Positions 25,435 through 36,435 are shown, counted from the first letter of the stretch. The stretch is 64,000 bases of DNA from CALMEC01 sp964434425 (GCA_964434425.1 CAYSVH010000002.1:124001-188000); one strand, 5' to 3'. The notes: generated by a model from the sequence alone, not told the origin. A program made the numbers and translations.

Positions 25435-25676
25435 TGCCGTCCTACGACCTCTCATGCACCGGATGCGGTGCGGACTTCGAGGTGTTCCGCCAGGGGTTCC
25501 TGCGGGATGAGGACCACACGTGCCCCGAGTGCGGGGCGTGGGCCGAACAGCAGGTCACGCAGTTCGTGACGTCGCGGCCGCGGAAGTCGCCGCCGCGCGT
25601 CGCCCCCGCACCCTCACCGGCGCAGGCGGGCGGACACGGATGCGGCGGCGGCTGTGGATGCGGCGGTCACCACTGA
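25434..25676 (+). CDS. FmdB-type zinc-ribbon protein with Gly-Cys-His tail
   Basis: 80 residues. MPSYDLSCTGCGADFEVF and HTCPECGAWAEQQV form the CxxC...CxxC ribbon of the FmdB regulatory-protein family. A Pro-rich linker follows, then a tail GGHGCGGGCGCGGHH with three more Cys and three His, likely able to bind a metal. One-base overlaps on both sides (TGATG) tie it to trxA and the regulator. The function of FmdB proteins is not settled. Confidence 0.87.
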   Translation: MPSYDLSCTGCGADFEVFRQGFLRDEDHTCPECGAWAEQQVTQFVTSRPRKSPPRVAPAPSPAQAGGHGCGGGCGCGGHH

Positions 25677-25954
25677 TGGGTACCCAGGCCGCACCGAGCC
25701 GCGAGCAGCTGATCACGCGCCTGAAGCGCGCCGAGGGCCAGCTGCGCGGAGTCCAGCGCATGCTCGACGAGGGTGCCGAATGCCGCGGTGTGCTCACCCA
25801 GCTGGCGGCGGCGAAGGCCGCGATCGACCAGGTGGGTCTCCTTCTCATCAGCGAGCAGCTGCGCACGTGCATCGCCGAGGGAGGCGAGAGCTGCGAGGCG
25901 GACTTCGACGCCGCCATGAGCACCCTTCTGCGTCACATCACCCTCGCCCACTGA
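25676..25954 (+). CDS. CsoR/DUF156-family transcriptional regulator, non-copper type
   Basis: 92 residues, all-helical CsoR family: LITRLKRAEGQLRGVQRML is the first DNA-contacting helix. In the numbering of M. tuberculosis CsoR the copper ligands are Cys36, His61 and Cys65. Here residues 36 and 65 are Cys (AECRGVL, LRTCIAE) but residue 61 is Gln (SEQLRTC). Two Cys without the His is the pattern of CstR-type persulfide sensors. A further Cys lies at 73. Genetic linkage to thioredoxin genes fits a thiol-sensing repressor. It likely binds the palindromes at 24107 and 16821. Confidence 0.88.
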   Translation: MGTQAAPSREQLITRLKRAEGQLRGVQRMLDEGAECRGVLTQLAAAKAAIDQVGLLLISEQLRTCIAEGGESCEADFDAAMSTLLRHITLAH

Positions 25955-25965
25955 AGCGCGTCCCG

Positions 25966-25995
25966 CTCGGAGGGCCGACCGGGTCGTCCTCCGAG
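25966..25995 (+). terminator. Hairpin after the CsoR-family gene
   Basis: CTCGGAGG (25966-25973) pairs with CCTCCGAG (25988-25995), 11 bp after the stop codon. Confidence 0.4.
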
Positions 25996-26031
25996 CCGTC
26001 GCACGGCAGGCACCCGCGTGGTGCACCGGGC

Positions 26032-26067
26032 CACCGGCGGAGACGGGTGCACCCGTCTCCGCCGGTG
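26032..26067. terminator. Perfect 36-bp palindrome, bidirectional terminator
   Basis: The arms CACCGGCGGAGACGGGTG and CACCCGTCTCCGCCGGTG are exact reverse complements with no loop base left over. It lies between the convergent ends of the trxB operon and the HAD gene at 26076. Confidence 0.8.
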
Positions 26068-26075
26068 CCGGTTCC

Positions 26076-26828
26076 TCAGCCGATCGGTGAGACGGCGTCT
26101 CCCCGCACGGCCAGCCGGTCGCTCTCGCCCAGGACGAGGTCGGCGAGGTCGGTGAGCGACCTGACGGTGGTGAACCCGGGATCCGGATCCGTATCCGGGT
26201 CGCGCTCCAGGAGGACCGGGAGGATACCCGCGGCCGCGGCACCGAGGGCGTCCTCATCGCGGCGGTCACCGCAGTGAAGCGCGGCGGAGGGGGCGACGTC
26301 GAGCGCATCCAGGGCCGCGGCGAAGATGCCGGGGTCGGGCTTCCGCGAACCGGTGACGGCGCTCACGACGACCACGTCGACGAGGGGCGCGAGCCCCGTG
26401 TCGTCCATGACCTCGCCGAGGCTGACGTCGAAGTTGCTGACGACACCCACCCTGAGGCCTGCGGCGCGCAGACGCTCGAGCGTGGGGACGGCGTCGTCGA
26501 ACGGCTGGTAGCGGAGGCTGTCGACGAGGACGCGCGTCGCCACCGCGTTCGGCGGCGGATTGGGAAGCGTCGAGCAGAACACCTCGGCGCACTGACGCCG
26601 AAGTGCGGCGAGCGACGCGGCGTCACGACCGGTGTCCTGCTTCCGCCGGTAGTAGGCCACCTCCGTGAGGAGCGCGGACGAGACCGCGGACGGAGGGTTC
26701 GGGAAGCCCACGTCATCGAGCGCCGCCACGAGCGTCCGGACCGGCTTGTGGAGCGTGATGAGGGTGCCGAACGCATCGAAGAGCACGGCGGCTGTCGCAT
26801 CGCGGGAATCGCTCACGGTGTGAATCAT
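26076..26828 (-). CDS. HAD-family hydrolase (haloacid dehalogenase-like)
   Basis: 250 residues. LFDAFGTLITLHKP holds the nucleophile Asp near 18, VVSNFDVSLGEV is motif II, GSRKPDPGIFAAAL is motif III and CGDRRDEDALGAAAAG motif IV. The helical cap between motifs I and II fits the dehalogenase/phosphoglycolate phosphatase subclass. ATG 26828 starts close to motif I. The substrate is unknown. Confidence 0.85.
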   Translation of the reverse strand: MIHTVSDSRDATAAVLFDAFGTLITLHKPVRTLVAALDDVGFPNPPSAVSSALLTEVAYYRRKQDTGRDAASLAALRRQCAEVFCSTLPNPPPNAVATRVLVDSLRYQPFDDAVPTLERLRAAGLRVGVVSNFDVSLGEVMDDTGLAPLVDVVVVSAVTGSRKPDPGIFAAALDALDVAPSAALHCGDRRDEDALGAAAAGILPVLLERDPDTDPDPGFTTVRSLTDLADLVLGESDRLAVRGDAVSPIG

Positions 26829-26910
26829 TGCACGCCATCCCCGTGTCCACCGGGCGGATCTCTCAGATTCGCGCGTGCCCTCGCGGTCGTGCCCCGACCG
26901 TTCGACCGTT

Positions 26911-26940
26911 CGCAGGGGCCCCGCTATACTCCCGCGGATT
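26911..26940 (+). promoter_or_regulatory. Promoter of the PBP operon
   Basis: TTCGAC (26911-26916) and TATACT (26935-26940) with an 18-bp spacer, 23 bp before the GTG at 26964. It is the best sigma-70-type match I see in the window. Confidence 0.6.
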
Positions 26941-26963
26941 ACAGGCGTTTGCGGGAGGAACGG

Positions 26964-27433
26964 GTGCAGAATCGGCGTCGGCGCTGGATCGTCGTCGCCA
27001 TCGTCGTCGGGTGCCTCGTGGCGATCTGGGGACCGTCCATCGTGGCCAGCCGCTACACCCACGATGCGCAACCGATCAACTTCACGTCTCGACCGGACAA
27101 GGGATGGCGCTTTCTCTATGACGCGATTCGCGAAGCACGCTCGGCGAAACTCGGTTCCGAAGGAGCGGCCCTCGCGACCGCGAACCACACATGGCGACCC
27201 CTCGTCGATCGCGTCGACCTCGTGTACCTGGAGGACCCGGTGACCATTCCCGTCCCCGACGGTGGTGTGACCGTCGCGGCTCACCGCCGCACCGTCGCAC
27301 CGCGCTCGCCGTTCACCTGGTTCGTCTACGGCCACATCGGATCTGAGACCAGCCAGGTCATCGGGCTGTTGGACGCCCGCTCCGGCCGTGTCATCTGGGA
27401 CCTCCGCAGGGTCCGTTCACAGGGAGTACCCGT

Positions 27434-27437
<4 letters not shown>
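26964..27437 (+). CDS. Hypothetical membrane-anchored protein upstream of a PBP
   Basis: 157 residues. An Arg-rich start (QNRRRRW) and one helix (IVVAIVVGCLVAIWGPSIVA, about 8-27) suggest an N-in anchor with an outside domain of 125 residues. No family is recognised. GTG 26964 follows GGGAGGA. It overlaps the PBP gene by 4 bp (TTGA), so the two products are probably made together and may interact in wall synthesis. Confidence 0.72.
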
Positions 27438-29542
<2,105 letters not shown>

Positions 29543-29658
29543 GAGATGGCGGGCTCCATGATCACGCGGCGTGATGTGTGTCCTCGGCGACGTGCCGCGT
29601 CCACCGTGCGTGCATCCCACAGCGGCGGTTCCATGGGTACGACCATCTGAGCAACACG

Positions 29659-31467
29659 GTGAGCGACACCCGGGAGGATGACGGAGCACCCCCGCCCGGA
29701 CGGCCCTGGTTCGTTCGGGCGTACGCCCTCCTGTGGCACCCGCGGTCCGCGGCCGTCGTCGCGGGGCTCATCACGATCGCGTTCCTCCTCGTCCTCCCCA
29801 AGGGTGAGGACGCGCCGGCGCACCTGTACCAGACGCAGGTCTGGCGCGAGCACGGCTGGCGCTTCTGGGACAACAACTGGTACGCGGGCCGCTACAGCCA
29901 GATCAACTACAGCCTGATCTACTACCCGCTCGCCGCGCTCCTCACGACCCTGGTGGTGGTGACCGCCAGCGTCGCGACGTCCGCCGGAGCCTTCGCCCGG
30001 ATCGTGACCCGACGATGGGGGAAGGGCGCACGACCCGCGGCCGCGCTCTTCACGCTGCTGGCGCCGGTACCCGTCCTCACGGGGACCTATCCGTTCATCT
30101 TCGGCCTCGCCCTCGCATTCTGCGCGCTGATGGCGGTCCAGTCGCGGCGGTGGTGGCTCGCCGTCGTCTTCGGCGCCCTCGTGGCGCTCGGCCACCTGCT
30201 GGCACTCCTTCTCCTCGTCTGCGCCCTGTGCGGGCTGGCCATGGTCGACCATCGCGCGGTCCTCCGCCCCGGTCCGAAGCGACGGGTCGCCATTGCGTAC
30301 GCGGTGATCCTCGCCGTCGTCCTCATCCCCTGGCGCGCCTTCAGCACTCCGGGGTCCGAGTACCCGTTCAACGCGGAGGACCTCGCGGGGCTGCTCGCCT
30401 TCTGCACCGTCGGGCTCGTCCTGACGTGGCGCGACGACGATCTGCGCCCGCTGCGGGGCATCTTCGCGGTGTACGGCCTCCTGGGAATCGCCGCGTTCGC
30501 GATCTCGTCGCCGCTCGGCGCCAACGCCGGCCGCCTGCTGCAGTACCTGGGCGTCCCGCTTCTCCTCATCCCGATCGCGCTGCGCGGGTTCCGCCCTCGC
30601 GTGGCGTTCGGCGTGCTGCTCGCCGGTGCGCTGGTCTGGCAGCTGAACCCGGCCGTGCGGGGGCTCGCGCAGTCCCAGGCCGTGCGCTCGTCCAGCGAGG
30701 AGTTCTGGTTCCCCGTCGAGGCGTTCCTCAGCGAGCATGCCGACCCCAACCACCGCGTGTCCATCGTGGCGACCGACCACCACTGGGAGGCCTTCTACCT
30801 GGCCCGCCACGGCGTCCCGCTGACCCGTGGCTGGTACCGGCAGGACGACTTCCCCGCCAACGCCGACCTCTACGGCGAGCTGACCGCCGAGACCTACCGC
30901 ACGTGGCTGCGGCGCATGGCCGTCCGGTACGTCTTCCTTCCCGAGGACGCGCTCGACTACAGCGCCACGCAGGAGGCGGAGCTTCTCGAACGGGGCGGCG
31001 TCCTTCCTCAGATCGCCGAGATCGGCAGCTGGAGGATCTTCGAGGTGCCGGACGCGACGCCGATCGCCACACCCGCCGACGCCATCTCGGTCCGGCACAT
31101 CGACGGCGAGCGCGTGACGGTCCACGCCGAAAGGCCGGGTCGCTACCGGCTGCGGATCCGCTACACGCCGTACTGGCGCATCGTCCAGGGCGACGGCTGC
31201 GTGATGCCCACGTCCTCCTGGACGACCGAGCTGCGCGTGACGGAACCGGGTCTCGTGACCCTGCAGTTCCAGGTGGGCTTCTCACGCGTCGTGCGAACGG
31301 TGCTCGGACGACCGGCGCGCTGCCCGGAGGACGAGTTCGTCGGCCCGCTTCCCGTCGATCCATCGTCGCCGGGGGGTCCGACGGCGCCCGACGTTACGGG
31401 GGACCCACCTTCGGAGCCCACTGTGGTCCCCCCAGCGACCAGTCGAAACCTGGGTGGAAGTCGTTGA
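29659..31467 (+). CDS. Polytopic membrane protein with C-terminal outside domain
   Basis: 602 residues. About ten membrane helices fill roughly residues 30-345, followed by a soluble domain of about 250 residues. GEDAPAHLYQTQVWREHGW and FWDNNWYAGRYSQINYS after the first helix resemble GT-C-like or PTPS-related membrane proteins, which often act on lipid-linked sugars. No catalytic motif is certain. The start is unclear; GTG 29659 gives a sensible N-terminus. The 3' end overlaps the convergent gene at 31394 by 74 bp. Confidence 0.75.
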   Translation: MSDTREDDGAPPPGRPWFVRAYALLWHPRSAAVVAGLITIAFLLVLPKGEDAPAHLYQTQVWREHGWRFWDNNWYAGRYSQINYSLIYYPLAALLTTLVVVTASVATSAGAFARIVTRRWGKGARPAAALFTLLAPVPVLTGTYPFIFGLALAFCALMAVQSRRWWLAVVFGALVALGHLLALLLLVCALCGLAMVDHRAVLRPGPKRRVAIAYAVILAVVLIPWRAFSTPGSEYPFNAEDLAGLLAFCTVGLVLTWRDDDLRPLRGIFAVYGLLGIAAFAISSPLGANAGRLLQYLGVPLLLIPIALRGFRPRVAFGVLLAGALVWQLNPAVRGLAQSQAVRSSSEEFWFPVEAFLSEHADPNHRVSIVATDHHWEAFYLARHGVPLTRGWYRQDDFPANADLYGELTAETYRTWLRRMAVRYVFLPEDALDYSATQEAELLERGGVLPQIAEIGSWRIFEVPDATPIATPADAISVRHIDGERVTVHAERPGRYRLRIRYTPYWRIVQGDGCVMPTSSWTTELRVTEPGLVTLQFQVGFSRVVRTVLGRPARCPEDEFVGPLPVDPSSPGGPTAPDVTGDPPSEPTVVPPATSRNLGGSR

Positions 31468-32125
31468 CGAACAGGGCCCAGACCGTCCAGGCGATCAGGG
31501 CGGTGAGGCCGAAGAAGGCACTGGTCCGGTAGATCGTGAGACAGCCGACCATGCCGACCTTGCGTTTCGCCCACGGCCAGAACGGATCGCTGGGAAAGAT
31601 CTCCTTCTCGAAGTAGGCGGTCGTCAGCATGCGCCACCGGCTGAGCAGGAGCACGGCCCAGAACGCGTCCCAGACCCCGCCGAGCGACGTGTAGTAGGCG
31701 ACGGCGTCGAGGCGACGCCCCTCGTCGCCGACGTACTGCCACACGTCGAAGTGCACGAACACGTCGTTGAACGGCCAGAACAGCATGACCCCGACCGAAT
31801 CCAGGGTGTCGCTCAGGCTGTGCGCCCATGCCCCGAGGACGAACGAGATCCCCCAGCTCCTGTGCTTGGAGAGCCAGAAGATGAGGAGGCCCACAACGAC
31901 CGGGAAGAGAAGCCCGTGGGTGAACCCCACGCCGGGCCAGCCCCGATGGAACTGGATGGGGTCGTCGACGACCGGCTTGTTCCCGCTGAAGTCGAGGCCG
32001 TAGACGGCCCACTTGGTGAGGATGTCCGGCGAATAGGATCCGATCAAGCAGAACGGGATGCTGATGATCGCGCCCATGTGGTGGCGCATGACGTACGGCT
32101 CGAGGTCGTGCGCGGCCCAGCTCAC
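31394..32125 (-). CDS. YdjM/DUF457-type metal-dependent membrane hydrolase
   Basis: 243 residues with about five membrane helices. FHRGWPGVGFTHGLLFP and GAWAHSLSDTLDSVGV have the His/Asp pattern of the YdjM/DUF457 family (LexA-regulated, putative membrane-bound metal-dependent hydrolases). GTG 32125 overlaps the upstream gene's stop as GTGA, which decides the start. The C-terminal 24 codons lie opposite the end of the plus-strand gene. Confidence 0.78.
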   Translation of the reverse strand: MSWAAHDLEPYVMRHHMGAIISIPFCLIGSYSPDILTKWAVYGLDFSGNKPVVDDPIQFHRGWPGVGFTHGLLFPVVVGLLIFWLSKHRSWGISFVLGAWAHSLSDTLDSVGVMLFWPFNDVFVHFDVWQYVGDEGRRLDAVAYYTSLGGVWDAFWAVLLLSRWRMLTTAYFEKEIFPSDPFWPWAKRKVGMVGCLTIYRTSAFFGLTALIAWTVWALFVNDFHPGFDWSLGGPQWAPKVGPP

Positions 32126-32361
32126 GCGAAGAGCCTCATGACGACGGGCTGCAGCGCGGTGACACCCGCGACGTAGAGAAGCGACTGCCAGAAGCCCAGC
32201 AGGAACATCCAGGGCACCAGGACCCCCAACAGGCAGTAGATCGCACCGGCGACGATCCAATACGCCACCGCCACCCGCCCCTGACGGGGGGAGTGCTCGG
32301 ACTCGAGGGCCTCGCCGTCGGCGTCGACGGGCGCGTTCGCATCGGGTTCGGGGACGGACAC
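32122..32361 (-). CDS. Small membrane protein
   Basis: 79 residues. A charged N-terminal 28 residues precede two helices (VAVAYWIVAGAIYCLLGVLV and MFLLGFWQSLLYVAGVTAL). GTG 32361 is preferred because upstream sequence is Arg-rich and unlike a gene start. It overlaps the hydrolase gene by 4 bp. No family is recognised. Confidence 0.6.
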   Translation of the reverse strand: MSVPEPDANAPVDADGEALESEHSPRQGRVAVAYWIVAGAIYCLLGVLVPWMFLLGFWQSLLYVAGVTALQPVVMRLFA

Positions 32362-32599
32362 CGCGGGGCATCCTACCGACCGGCACCGTGCGGTCCGGCC
32401 GCCCGATCTCCGGATCGGCCGTCGAAAGACCATAGCCGGTACCTGTGTGAGCGGGTGGCGAGTGGCGGAGTGCTCCTCACACGGAGTGGCGCGATGTGCG
32501 GGCGGGTGGCCCGTGCGAGCGTCGCCAAACCGTCAGGGGTGCGCACGACGCCGCCAGACGCCGCGTAAGCACCGTCCATGACCTCTAGCGTTCAGGCCC

Positions 32600-33502
32600 A
32601 TGACGGACCCGGCCGACATCACCGTCCTCAGCTGGAACATCTTCCACGGCCAGGACGGCGGCCGATTGGGTCCCACGCTCGGTTCCGTCCTTCGCCGGAC
32701 GCCGATCGACGACGGAACGCTCGTGCACGAGAACCGGAAGTGGATCGACGAGATGGCGGCGGTCATCCGTTCGCTGCGGCCCACGGTGGTCGCTCTGCAG
32801 GAGGTGCCGCCGCAGGCCGTGGGACGCCTGGCCCGCAAAGCCGGCATGCGCGCCGTCCGCTCGGTGATGCGGCCGGTGGTCGGACCGCTCGCCCTGCGCG
32901 GCTGGCTGGCCGACCGCAACCCCGACCTCTGGCGCACCCATGAGGGGACCTCGAACGTGGTCCTCTGCCACCCGGACTGGACGCCGACGACGGTCTGGAC
33001 GATCCGCCACAACCCGCCCCTGTTCGCACTTCGCCAGGGGTGGCGCCTGCGCCTGGGCTGCCGTGAGCGCGCGCACTGGGTCGCCGAGCCGCGCCGCCTG
33101 GTGGGCACCCGGCTCCGCCACCCCGACGGACGCATCCTCACCGCCATGTCGCTGCACTGCCACAACTCGCTGGTCTGGGATGCCATCGCGGCCGAGGTGA
33201 CCCGGATCCTGCCGCTCATCGAGCGCAACCTCGAACCGGGCGAGCCCGTCGTGCTGGCGGGCGACATGAACTCCGCCGGTTCGCACCACCCGGCCATCGC
33301 CGCGGTCCTGGGCTCGGGGTTCGACGAGTCCACGGTGGACGACCTGGTCCTCGACCACATCTTCCATCGCGGACTGCATGTGGTGAGCCCACCGGTGGCC
33401 CTCGACGCATCGGTCCGGTCGCTCACGGTCCCCTTCGGCGACGGCGCGCGCACCGTGCGGCTGTCGGACCACGACATCGTCCGGGGCGTCTACCGCATCT
33501 GA
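32600..33502 (+). CDS. Endonuclease/exonuclease/phosphatase-family protein
   Basis: 300 residues. VLSWNIFHGQ near the start, VVALQEVPPQ (metal-binding Glu near 74), VLAGDMNSAG and the C-terminal VRLSDHDIVRGVY (catalytic Asp-His) form the complete EEP site. No signal peptide is seen, so it is probably cytoplasmic. Members cut nucleic acids or remove phosphate from lipids; the substrate here is unknown. Confidence 0.88.
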   Translation: MTDPADITVLSWNIFHGQDGGRLGPTLGSVLRRTPIDDGTLVHENRKWIDEMAAVIRSLRPTVVALQEVPPQAVGRLARKAGMRAVRSVMRPVVGPLALRGWLADRNPDLWRTHEGTSNVVLCHPDWTPTTVWTIRHNPPLFALRQGWRLRLGCRERAHWVAEPRRLVGTRLRHPDGRILTAMSLHCHNSLVWDAIAAEVTRILPLIERNLEPGEPVVLAGDMNSAGSHHPAIAAVLGSGFDESTVDDLVLDHIFHRGLHVVSPPVALDASVRSLTVPFGDGARTVRLSDHDIVRGVYRI

Positions 33503-33510
33503 CGACGCGT

Positions 33511-33540
33511 GCGCCACCGGCCCCGGTCGCCGGTCAGCGC
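33511..33540. terminator. Weak hairpin between convergent genes
   Basis: GCGC-CACCGG against CCGGTCA-GCGC, just after the EEP gene and running into the end of the gene at 33534. Confidence 0.3.
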
Positions 33541-34001
33541 GTGCCGGACGCCTCGGCCGCATCGGTCAGATGCCGCAGCCAGCCGAACGCGCTCGAAGCG
33601 ATCGCGGCGAGCGAGCCCGCCGCCAGGAAGAGCAGGCGATCGGCGACGAGATCGACCCGTGGAGCATCGGGCACACCCTCGGCCACGAGCTGCCCCGTCG
33701 ACCACCCCATGAGCGCGGTGAACACCACGGCGAACCCGACGATCGCGATCCCGGCGACCGACCACAACTGGCCCGGTTCCACGGACCCTCCACGGCGGTC
33801 GCGGACGAGTATGCGAAGCGCGGCACCGGCGAGCACCACCGTGGCAGCGACGGCGATCCAGAGCGTCGGGGCGCCGCTCACCCCCGACACGCCGGTCGTG
33901 AGTCCCGGGAGGTCCGTCCGGAAGCAGTCGAGGAGGAGCGCTGTGCCCGCCAGGAGCGCGAGGGGGAGCATGATGAGGGCCGGTGTGGACTCGCGGTTCA
34001 T
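33534..34001 (-). CDS. Hypothetical four-helix membrane protein
   Basis: 155 residues with hydrophobic stretches near 8-24, 46-66, 79-100 and 123-142. No motif is recognised. It overlaps the DUF2079 gene by 4 bp (ATGA) and is the last gene of a three-gene membrane-protein operon. Confidence 0.7.
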   Translation of the reverse strand: MNRESTPALIMLPLALLAGTALLLDCFRTDLPGLTTGVSGVSGAPTLWIAVAATVVLAGAALRILVRDRRGGSVEPGQLWSVAGIAIVGFAVVFTALMGWSTGQLVAEGVPDAPRVDLVADRLLFLAAGSLAAIASSAFGWLRHLTDAAEASGTR

Positions 34002-35455
34002 CCGGCCGTGCGTCGGAGGACGAGGACTCCCTCACGTTCGTACCGCACCGTGAAGTTCCCGGATTCCATGAGCGCCTCCAGCGCGTCGCGATGCGCGTCG
34101 GGCTTCACATCATGCCCCACGTCCGGCCGGTTGCGGTCGACGATGACCCATTCCGCGTCGTCCACGCGCGGAAAGGTCAGGATCCGACGACGAGCCGAGA
34201 GGTGCGCGCCGAGGCGATTGCCGGAGCTCACCACCGCGTCGTCCGGGATGATCGCGATCGCCTCGTGGAGCGCCGCACGGTCCGACGGAAGGGAGAACTG
34301 CTCAGTGCGTACGATGGACCCGCCGGGAACGTGCTGCCAGAAGGGCAACGGCCCCCAGTACCACCCGGACGCCACGGCCGCACCCACCAGGACGGCGGGA
34401 CAGGCCCGCCGCGTGAGGAGCCCGGGACGACGACGCATCAGGCGGCCGTAGCCGTCGATCGCCGCGGCCACGAGGAAGGGCACCATGACGGCACCGTAGT
34501 GGTATTCGATCGCGTGCTGCTCCGAGCGGCTGGACAGGAGGTTGAGCGCGAGCTCGGGTAGCGCGCCCAGCGCCAGAAGCGGCGACAGCAGCGACAGCCC
34601 CAGGAGCGGCACGAGGATGGCAAGCACGAACCACATGCGCTCCCGCGTCATGATCGTCTCAACGACGAGAACCGGGTCGGTGACGATGGTCCTGAGGAGG
34701 CCACCGGGTGACGACCCCAGGGCCCCGTAGCGGTCCTCGGCGATGGAGGTGCCGCCCTCCGGCGCGAAGGCGGGGATGACGACGGCGACGGCGATCACGC
34801 TCCAGAGGAGCCCTCCCAGGGCCGTGACCGGACCGGCCCGCCTCCGCCCCAGGGAGAACGTCATCCAGATGCCGAGGAACATCACCGCGAGACCCACATG
34901 TTCCTTGGTGGCGCAGGCGAGCACGACCATGACGATGAGCACCGCGTTGTGACGCGTCGCCGCGGCCCAGATGGCCCAAAGGAGGAACGGGAGCGCCAGC
35001 GTCACCGGGTGGAAGTCGAAGAGCGTCGCCCACTGGGTGGCGGGAAGGAGGAGGGGAACGGCGGCGAACGCCACCGAGAGTCCGGGGCGCCCGATCCAGC
35101 GAGAGGCCAGGAGATAGGCGGGGATCGCGGCCGTGGCCACGACGAGCGCCTGGACGACGAGGAGCATGTGCGGCGACGGCCAGATCCACCAGAGCGGCGC
35201 GAGGAGCGCCAGGATCGGGTCGGCGTGACCACCGAGCCGGGAGATCTGCTCACCACCGGCGTCGGTCGAGACGAGGAGTCCTCCGTTGGACGCGCTCCAG
35301 ACGGCCTGCACCATGTTCCCCAGATCGAAGCGGGCCGTCCAGAACGCGCGGTGGCGCTGCGTCGACATCCAGGCGAACGCGACCGCGAAGACGACGACCA
35401 CGGCGCCCACCAGTATCGGCGGCCACCGTCGCGCCCACAGCGCTCGCAGGGTCAC
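33998..35455 (-). CDS. DUF2079 membrane protein
   Basis: 485 residues with about ten helices. ARFDLGNMVQAVWSASNGG and RLGGHADPILALLAPLWWI near the N-terminus and FHPVTLALPFLLWAIWA are typical of DUF2079, a GT-C-like family of unknown reaction. GTG 35455 overlaps the upstream stop as GTGA. The C-terminal 120 residues are outside and contain no repeat. Likely works with the adjacent LPG-synthase-type protein on envelope lipids or glycans. Confidence 0.82.
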   Translation of the reverse strand: MTLRALWARRWPPILVGAVVVVFAVAFAWMSTQRHRAFWTARFDLGNMVQAVWSASNGGLLVSTDAGGEQISRLGGHADPILALLAPLWWIWPSPHMLLVVQALVVATAAIPAYLLASRWIGRPGLSVAFAAVPLLLPATQWATLFDFHPVTLALPFLLWAIWAAATRHNAVLIVMVVLACATKEHVGLAVMFLGIWMTFSLGRRRAGPVTALGGLLWSVIAVAVVIPAFAPEGGTSIAEDRYGALGSSPGGLLRTIVTDPVLVVETIMTRERMWFVLAILVPLLGLSLLSPLLALGALPELALNLLSSRSEQHAIEYHYGAVMVPFLVAAAIDGYGRLMRRRPGLLTRRACPAVLVGAAVASGWYWGPLPFWQHVPGGSIVRTEQFSLPSDRAALHEAIAIIPDDAVVSSGNRLGAHLSARRRILTFPRVDDAEWVIVDRNRPDVGHDVKPDAHRDALEALMESGNFTVRYEREGVLVLRRTAG

Positions 35456-36435
35456 CGACGCCGCCCGAGGACGGTGGCGAGCCCGACGAAGACGACCTCG
35501 GTGATGATGAGCGCGAAGCGCAGGCCGACGGCCACGGCGAGGGCGACGCCCCACGGCAGATGGCGTGCGAGCACGAGCGCGAAGAGGGTGTCGCGCACCC
35601 CGATGCCCGACGGCAGGATGAACGCGACGAACGAGATGACGAACGCCATCAGGAAGCCGAGCCCGATCTCGACGGGGCCTCCCACCTCCGGCCCGACGGC
35701 CGACCGCACCAGCGCCCAGACCCCGAGGGCCAGAAGGGTGGTGCCGATCGCGTATCGCAGCACAAGGGTGAGGACCTGGCGCTCGTTGAACACGGCCTCG
35801 AGCGGGGGCCGGCGGATGAGCCGGAGCGCGAAGCCCGACAGAAGCCGGAACGGGACGGGATGGAGCGACAGGAGGATGAGCGGTACCACCAGGAGGATCC
35901 ACTGGAGCCGCGGGTCGCCGGGATTGCCGAAGACGGCGACGTAGCCGATGGCCCCGATGGCCGCGAGGCCGACGCCGAGGATCTGCTCGTACACCGTGAC
36001 GGCGAGGGTCGTGCGTCGCGGCACACCCCACTCCCGCGCCATGACGGCGCGCCCGATGACGAGCATCACGTTGCCCGGGATGTAGCGGGCGATGAGCGAC
36101 TTCGCCCAGATGGCGAGGTGGATCCTCCGGGGAGGGTGCCGCGGCGCGAGCCACTCGACCGACCGCACGTAGGTGAGCCCCTGCCAGGTGTAGCCCAGGA
36201 TGATGAGGCCCCCACCCAGCACGAGCCATCCCGGCTCGAGGTGCCACTCGTACTCGGACACCGCGTCCCAGTTGCGCCACAGTGCGAATCCGAGCGCGAG
36301 GATCGCGAGCACGCCGAGGACGACGAGGAAGACCTGCTGGCGTCGATTGGGCCGTGGGGCCTCCACCGCGTCGAGCACGTCATCGTCGGACGCCGGCGTG
36401 CCGGGCACGTCGTTCATGTCGGGTGGACGGTTCAT
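35452..36435 (-). CDS. Lysylphosphatidylglycerol-synthase-type membrane protein
   Basis: 327 residues with about eight helices and no soluble synthase domain. KSLIARYIPGNVMLVIGRAVM, TVYEQILGVGLAAIGA and FILPSGIGVRDTLFALVLA match the LPG_synthase_TM family (flippase-like part of MprF). Such stand-alone proteins may move lipids or lipid-linked sugars. A 45-residue acidic N-terminal tail precedes the first helix. Translationally coupled to the DUF2079 gene. Confidence 0.83.
   Translation of the reverse strand: MNRPPDMNDVPGTPASDDDVLDAVEAPRPNRRQQVFLVVLGVLAILALGFALWRNWDAVSEYEWHLEPGWLVLGGGLIILGYTWQGLTYVRSVEWLAPRHPPRRIHLAIWAKSLIARYIPGNVMLVIGRAVMAREWGVPRRTTLAVTVYEQILGVGLAAIGAIGYVAVFGNPGDPRLQWILLVVPLILLSLHPVPFRLLSGFALRLIRRPPLEAVFNERQVLTLVLRYAIGTTLLALGVWALVRSAVGPEVGGPVEIGLGFLMAFVISFVAFILPSGIGVRDTLFALVLARHLPWGVALAVAVGLRFALIITEVVFVGLATVLGRRR

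Noticed and set aside
25676..25954. Copper-sensing CsoR
   Set aside because: The His61 ligand is Gln, and no copper ATPase or chaperone gene is adjacent.
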